Positions 51,795 to 55,932 of a DNA stretch of 55,932 bases are shown in pieces. Both the position numbers and the translations under genes were made by a program. This DNA is from Parafrankia elaeagni (GTDB taxonomy: Bacteria; Actinomycetota; Actinomycetes; Frankiales; Frankiaceae), in the NCBI RefSeq assembly GCF_000374165.1, contig NZ_KB893672.1, forward strand, positions 59,070 to 115,001, written 5' to 3'. The notes under the pieces were generated by a model that ran no database searches, was not told where the DNA came from, and saw nothing but the letters and a program-made list of their open reading frames with translations. Within the stretch, counting starts at the first letter, position 1, and each line of letters begins with the position of its first letter.

Positions 51795-53555
51795 TCAGGC
51801 GTCGGATGACGGCCGGAGGCGGGCGAGGAGGCCGGCGGCCTGCTGGGTGACGGGGTGTTGGCGGCCGAGGAGGCGGCCGGCGTCCGCGTGCAGGCCGCGC
51901 AGGGTCGCCTGGGCGTCGGTGGCGTAGCCGGCGGCGGCCTGGAAGCGGGCGATGTCCAGGCGCAGCGTCAGCGCGGGCTCGGAGTCGGGTCCGTACCGGC
52001 CGACAAGCGGTTCGGTGAGCCGCAGGAGATCGCCCAGGGCCCGGTCGAAGTCGCCGAGCTCGGCATGGCAGAAGGCGGCCTGGCGGCGGCAGTTGATCGC
52101 CTCTTCGTCCCGCGGGCCGTGGACGTCCGCGAGGATGCCCGAGAGCTGGTCCAGCTCGGGGAGGGCACGGCGGAAGTCACCGCCGTAGAACCAGGCCGCG
52201 GCGAGAGTGCGGCGCAGGTCCAGCAGCCGAGGGTCCGCGGGTGGGCGGCTGGCGGCGGCCGCGGGGAGGAGCCCGGCGAGAAGATCGGCTGCCTGGGAGA
52301 ACCGTTCCTCTTCGAGCAGCTCCACGGCCTGGCTGTGGGCGGCGTCCAGCTCCTCGTCGGGAACGTGTCGCCCGGCTCCGGGAGAGGGGATGGGCGGGAC
52401 CGGTGGGACCGGTGGGGCAGCGGGCAGACCGCCCGGCACAGCGGCCTCGGCCTGCCCGCCGCGCGGCCCGGCCGTCGGGGGCCTGCCTGCGTCGGGGGCG
52501 TTCTCATCGCCCTGGTGAGCACGGGGCTGGTGAGCGCGAGGCGCGGACAGTCCGGGAACACGCGAACCGTCGGATGGCCGCGGGCGGGGGAGCGGGGCTC
52601 CCGGGCGGCGGTACGGGCGGGGGAGCGGGGCTCCCGGGCGGCGGTACGGGCGGGTCGGGTCGGGCAGCGCGCCTGGTATGCCGGTGTAGTCGGGTCCGCC
52701 GGGTTCGGCGGCGGGCAGGAACGGCGCAAGGCGATCATGCACCGCCCAGGCGTCCGCCGGCCGGTCGACGGCCTCCTTCGCCAGCAGGTCGAGGACGAGT
52801 GACTCCAGCTCTGCCGGGACATCCGGGCGCAGCGCCCGCACGGGTGTCGGCGGGGTGTGCAGATGCTGGTAGATCAGCGACACCTCGTTCGTGGCGGGGA
52901 ACACCCGCTGCCCGGCGAGCAGCTCGTGCAGCAGGCAGCCCAGCGAGTAGAGGTCGCTGCGGGGGCTGACCGGGGTGCTCCTGATCTGCTCGGGTGACAT
53001 GTACGGCCTGGTCCCGAGCATCTGGCCGGTGGTGGTGAGCCGGGTGACATCGGTGCCGAGCACGGTGGCGATGCCGAAGTCGAGCACCTTGACCGTGCCC
53101 ACCTGGTCGACCATCACGTTCCGCGGTTTGAGGTCGCGGTGGATGACCGGGATCGCGTGCGCGTGCGACAGCACGGCGCAGATCTGCGCGGCGATGCACA
53201 CGACCCAGTCGAGCGGGATCGGCCCGTCGTGCTCGTTGCGGATGTCGGCGAGGGACACTCCGTGGACGAGCTGCATCGCGAGGTAGAACAGGTCGGACGT
53301 CTCGTCGAAGGCCGCGTCGTAGACGGTCGGCACGCCGGGATGCTCGATCTTCGCGGTGACCCGCGCCTCCCGGCGGAACCGGCTGACGAACCCGGCGCGG
53401 CCGACGGACTCGATGATGTCCGCCCTGATCAGCTTGACCGCGAGGTCGCGGTCGAGAACGGTGTCGTAGCCGTGCCAGACCTCGCCCATCCCGCCGCGGC
53501 TGATCGGCGTGGTCAGTTCGTACCGCCCCGCGATGACCGTCCGCCGTCCGGGCAC
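51795..53555 (-). CDS. Ser/Thr protein kinase with TPR-like C-terminus
   Basis: 586-aa soluble Hanks-type kinase. Features are the Gly-rich loop ISRGGMGEVWHG, Lys41 in LAVKLI, catalytic loop HRDLKPRNV, DFG in VLDFGIAT and GTRPYMSPEQ. The domain covers about 10-275. A Pro-rich linker contains a duplicated APLPRPYRRPG segment. About 385-580 are helical TPR-like repeats. There is no membrane segment or PASTA domain, unlike PknB. GTG start has GGAGCTGAG upstream and lies 2 nt after the helicase stop, so the two are co-transcribed. It may phosphorylate partners bound by its repeats. Confidence 0.94.
   Translation of the reverse strand: MPGRRTVIAGRYELTTPISRGGMGEVWHGYDTVLDRDLAVKLIRADIIESVGRAGFVSRFRREARVTAKIEHPGVPTVYDAAFDETSDLFYLAMQLVHGVSLADIRNEHDGPIPLDWVVCIAAQICAVLSHAHAIPVIHRDLKPRNVMVDQVGTVKVLDFGIATVLGTDVTRLTTTGQMLGTRPYMSPEQIRSTPVSPRSDLYSLGCLLHELLAGQRVFPATNEVSLIYQHLHTPPTPVRALRPDVPAELESLVLDLLAKEAVDRPADAWAVHDRLAPFLPAAEPGGPDYTGIPGALPDPTRPYRRPGAPLPRPYRRPGAPLPRPRPSDGSRVPGLSAPRAHQPRAHQGDENAPDAGRPPTAGPRGGQAEAAVPGGLPAAPPVPPVPPIPSPGAGRHVPDEELDAAHSQAVELLEEERFSQAADLLAGLLPAAAASRPPADPRLLDLRRTLAAAWFYGGDFRRALPELDQLSGILADVHGPRDEEAINCRRQAAFCHAELGDFDRALGDLLRLTEPLVGRYGPDSEPALTLRLDIARFQAAAGYATDAQATLRGLHADAGRLLGRQHPVTQQAAGLLARLRPSSDA
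52585..52655. repeat. Approximately 39-bp direct repeat in the kinase linker
   Basis: Two near-perfect copies encoding Pro-Tyr-Arg-Arg-Pro-Gly-Ala-Pro-Leu-Pro-Arg on the minus strand, in the linker after the kinase domain. Confidence 0.75.
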
Positions 53556-53557
53556 GC

Positions 53558-55927
53558 TCAGCTCCCCGACGCCTGGGCGGGCAGGAACGGCGAGGCGTCA
53601 CCGGCCCAGACGACGACGAGCATGTCGCGGGCGCGGGACGCGGCGACGTAGAGCAGGAAGCGCTCGCGGGCCAGGGTGTCCTGCCGTTCGTCGTCGGGTT
53701 CGGTGGCGAGTACCCGTTCGGACGGGACGCTGCGGTGGTCGATGCCGAACAGCACCACCCGGCTGAACTCGAGCCCCTTGGCGCGGTGCATGGTCATGAG
53801 CCGGGGCGCGTCCGGCCGGTGGGTGTCCCGGCCGCCGGCGTGACCGGGCAGGGCGTGCCCGGCGATCACCTGGGCGGGGATCCCGCGGTCGCGCAGCCCC
53901 TGCGCCACGATGTCGCGTTCCCGGGCACTGCGGGTGAGGATGCCGATGCTGCCGGCCTCCACCCCGTCCGTCCCGCCGCCGGTCCCGCCGGCCGTCCCGG
54001 CCCCCGAACTCGACCTGTTGCCGTTGCCGTTGCCGTTGCGGGCCGGCGGGGTGAGCCAGCCGCGCAGCGTGTCGGCGGTGACGTCGAGCTCCTCGGTGAG
54101 CCCGGAGCAGCCGCGCAGGAACGGCGGCGGGCCGCTCATCGCCGACCGGTAGCCGCTGGTGGCCTCGGCGTCGCCCTCCAGGTCGGTGACGCCGGTGTCG
54201 CCGGCGAGGATGCCGACCGCGAACCGCAGGTTCTGCGCGGTGGTCCGGTAGTTGAGGGTCAGCCGCCGGCTGCGGCCCCGTACCTGGATGCCGTAGCGGG
54301 AGAGGACGACCTTCTCCCCGTAGATGCGCTGGTGGGAGTCCTCGGCGAGGAACAGGTCGTCGGGGCCCTCGGCGACGAGGGCGCGCAGCAGCCGCCAGTG
54401 GCCGGGGTGCAGGTCCTGCGCCTCGTCGACGATGACGTGATCGGCGGGCCGCGGGCCGCCGGCCTCGGCGTGGGCGTCGGCGCAGCGGGCGGCGAGGGCG
54501 GCGATCTCGGCGAAGCTCGCGGTCTGGCCCAGTGCGAGCTGGCGGCGGTAGGCCTCCACCGCGTCCCAGATCGCCATCCGCTGGGCGCGGGTGAGGCGGG
54601 TGCCGCGCCCGGGCCGGGGCACCCGCAGGTACTGGGCGCGGGTGGTCAGATCGTTCGCGAGGACGACCATGCGGTACTCGCCGCGCAGGAACGCGGGCCG
54701 GGCGAGGTCGCCGGTGAGGCCCGCGGCGCGGGCCGCATCCGTCCACAGGGTGCGCTCGTCGGCGTCGGACAGCGGCCTCGGGACGGCCCCGGCGGAGAGC
54801 AGATCACCCCCGGCGGCGGCCCGGATGTCGGCGGGCACGAGATTGAGCACGTCGAGGGCGAGCTGGTCGATCCCGCGGACGGTCACCCCGGCCTGGCCGA
54901 GCCGGCCCTGCCACACCGAGGCGTCCAGGGTCCGCAGGTCCTGGGCGAGGTTGTCGGCCAGGTTCCGGGTGAACGTGGTGAGCACGACCCGCGGCGCCCC
55001 CGCCGCGGCTGCCGTGGTCGGCGTGGTCGGCGCGGCCGGCGCGGCCGGCGCGGTCGCGAGACGGCGGGCCCGGTGCAGCGCGACGACGGTCTTGCCGGTG
55101 CCGGCCCCGCCGGAGAGCCGGTAGGCCCCGCTGGTCTTCACATAGGCGTACCGGCGCTGCTCGGGGTGCAGGAAGACCCGCCACTCGGCGAAGCTGCCGT
55201 CGAGGACGCGCCGCAGCTCGCTGTCGGTCTCGATGTGCACGAAGTCCATCAGTGTGCTGGGCCGCCGCAGCGCCGCGGCGACGTCGGCGTCGCTCGCCGG
55301 CCTGGCAGGGGTTTCGGGGCTGGCGGGGGCCTCGGGGCTGGCAGGGGCCTCGGAGCTGGCGGGGGCCTCGGCGTTGTCGGGCCGCGCGGGGGCCTGCTCG
55401 GTCTCCTGGTCCGCCAGGCCGAGCTGTTCGTGGATCTGGTCGATCGGCGTGCCGGTGGCGAGGGCGAGCAGCGCGTCGGCCTGCCACGGCGGCACTCCCT
55501 CGTCGCCGGCGGCGGCCACGAGGGCGTCCTCGTCCGGGCAGTTCACCGCCCGCCGGGCGAGTGTGGCGGAGAGGCCGAGATCCTCCAGCTCCCCTGGCGT
55601 GAAACCGGCCAGCGGACCCTGCGGAACCCATCCCCGGGCGCCGCGCCCCCGGCCGGGCGGTGACACGGTGGGGAGAACCGGCTCCGCGTTCTCGATCACC
55701 TCCAGGACGCCGCTGACCGGGTTCGTGGTCAGGACGAGGCGCTGCGCCAGCGCGTTCGCCTCGTCGTGCTTGGCGACGGCCGCGAGCACGAAGTGCGGCT
55801 CCGGTGATTCGGCGACCAGGAACATGACGGCGCGGAAGTTGTCGTTGACCCGCCCGGTGCGCACCCGCGGGTCGGCCGAGTTCCTGATCGGCTCGATGTG
55901 CAGGCCGGGGCTGGCCGGGTCGGCCAT
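53558..55927 (-). CDS. UvrD/Rep-like superfamily 1 helicase
   Basis: 789-aa SF1 helicase-like ATPase. About 1-75 resemble a small toxin-like/RelE-ParE-type fold (NDNFRAVMFLVAESPEPHFV). An Ala/Pro/Glu repeat linker follows near 180-215. The helicase core has Walker A GGAGTGKTVVALHRARR, Walker B VIVDEAQDLHPGHW, LNYRTTAQNLRFAVG, and motif V/VI MHRAKGLEFSRVVLFG and VAASRARDML. The ATG at 55,927 is 5 nt from the window edge, so an earlier start cannot be excluded. First of a co-directional run with the kinase gene (2-nt gap). Possibly DNA repair or anti-phage. Confidence 0.9.
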   Translation of the reverse strand: MADPASPGLHIEPIRNSADPRVRTGRVNDNFRAVMFLVAESPEPHFVLAAVAKHDEANALAQRLVLTTNPVSGVLEVIENAEPVLPTVSPPGRGRGARGWVPQGPLAGFTPGELEDLGLSATLARRAVNCPDEDALVAAAGDEGVPPWQADALLALATGTPIDQIHEQLGLADQETEQAPARPDNAEAPASSEAPASPEAPASPETPARPASDADVAAALRRPSTLMDFVHIETDSELRRVLDGSFAEWRVFLHPEQRRYAYVKTSGAYRLSGGAGTGKTVVALHRARRLATAPAAPAAPTTPTTAAAAGAPRVVLTTFTRNLADNLAQDLRTLDASVWQGRLGQAGVTVRGIDQLALDVLNLVPADIRAAAGGDLLSAGAVPRPLSDADERTLWTDAARAAGLTGDLARPAFLRGEYRMVVLANDLTTRAQYLRVPRPGRGTRLTRAQRMAIWDAVEAYRRQLALGQTASFAEIAALAARCADAHAEAGGPRPADHVIVDEAQDLHPGHWRLLRALVAEGPDDLFLAEDSHQRIYGEKVVLSRYGIQVRGRSRRLTLNYRTTAQNLRFAVGILAGDTGVTDLEGDAEATSGYRSAMSGPPPFLRGCSGLTEELDVTADTLRGWLTPPARNGNGNGNRSSSGAGTAGGTGGGTDGVEAGSIGILTRSARERDIVAQGLRDRGIPAQVIAGHALPGHAGGRDTHRPDAPRLMTMHRAKGLEFSRVVLFGIDHRSVPSERVLATEPDDERQDTLARERFLLYVAASRARDMLVVVWAGDASPFLPAQASGS

Positions 55928-55932
55928 CAGCT

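Overview
The window is very GC-rich DNA with long co-directional genes. It has SARP and LuxR/LAL regulators, an F420/deazaflavin-type nitroreductase family gene, Tat signals and frequent GTG starts. This points to an antibiotic-producing actinobacterium (Frankia-, Streptomyces- or Micromonospora-like); I cannot name the species. No IS element, CRISPR array or phage gene was seen.

Region 1 (about 1-29,940) is a biosynthetic gene cluster that I read as a polyketide-fed azoxy (N-N bond) pathway related to valanimycin biosynthesis. A 22-kb minus-strand run from 22,622 down to 1,038 holds an aldehyde dehydrogenase-type enzyme, an acyl-CoA-dehydrogenase-fold N-hydroxylase candidate, a class III aminotransferase, an SRPBCC protein, a small membrane protein and a flavin reductase. 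It continues with a ferritin-like diiron oxygenase, a KAS III, two free acyl carrier proteins, an acyl-CoA carboxylase beta subunit, a reducing KS-AT-DH-ER-KR-ACP polyketide synthase, an AMP-dependent acyl ligase, a type II thioesterase, an NTF2-like protein and a complete second seryl-tRNA synthetase. Divergently transcribed is a DUF2156/MprF-type aminoacyl-tRNA transferase (VlmA-like) and a 54-aa protein. Two SARPs, an MFS exporter, a double NTF2-like protein and an XRE regulator complete the cluster. Proposed logic: the PKS makes a fatty acyl chain, it is reduced to an aldehyde, transaminated to an amine and N-hydroxylated, then O-acylated with serine from seryl-tRNA. The diiron and membrane proteins would then build the N-N/azoxy unit.

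The standout is at 12-99, beside the seryl-tRNA synthetase gene. It is a class II tRNA with intact acceptor, D, long variable and T arms and the G73 of tRNA-Ser, but its anticodon loop is replaced by a C(TTCG)G tetraloop on a 7-bp stem. It cannot decode, but should still be recognisable to a seryl-tRNA synthetase, which does not read the anticodon. I propose it is a dedicated, translation-decoupled seryl donor for the pathway.

Region 2 (about 30,000-46,900) is mixed accessory/housekeeping DNA. It holds a lytic-transglycosylase-like protein, a deazaflavin nitroreductase-family protein, a DUF6325-like protein with a 28-aa arginine-rich peptide, three alpha/beta hydrolases and an MBL-fold hydrolase. 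It also has two giant LuxR/LAL regulators, a TetR gene with an apparently leaderless promoter, a lipoprotein alpha/beta hydrolase, an XRE regulator and an aldo/keto reductase.

Region 3 (46,900-55,932, all minus) looks conflict- or signalling-related. It has a four-part fusion (DUF262, DUF1524 HNH, alkyltransferase-like, ADP-ribosylglycohydrolase), an EAD-like membrane-anchored protein, a Ser/Thr kinase with TPR-like repeats, and a UvrD-like helicase that reaches the window edge.
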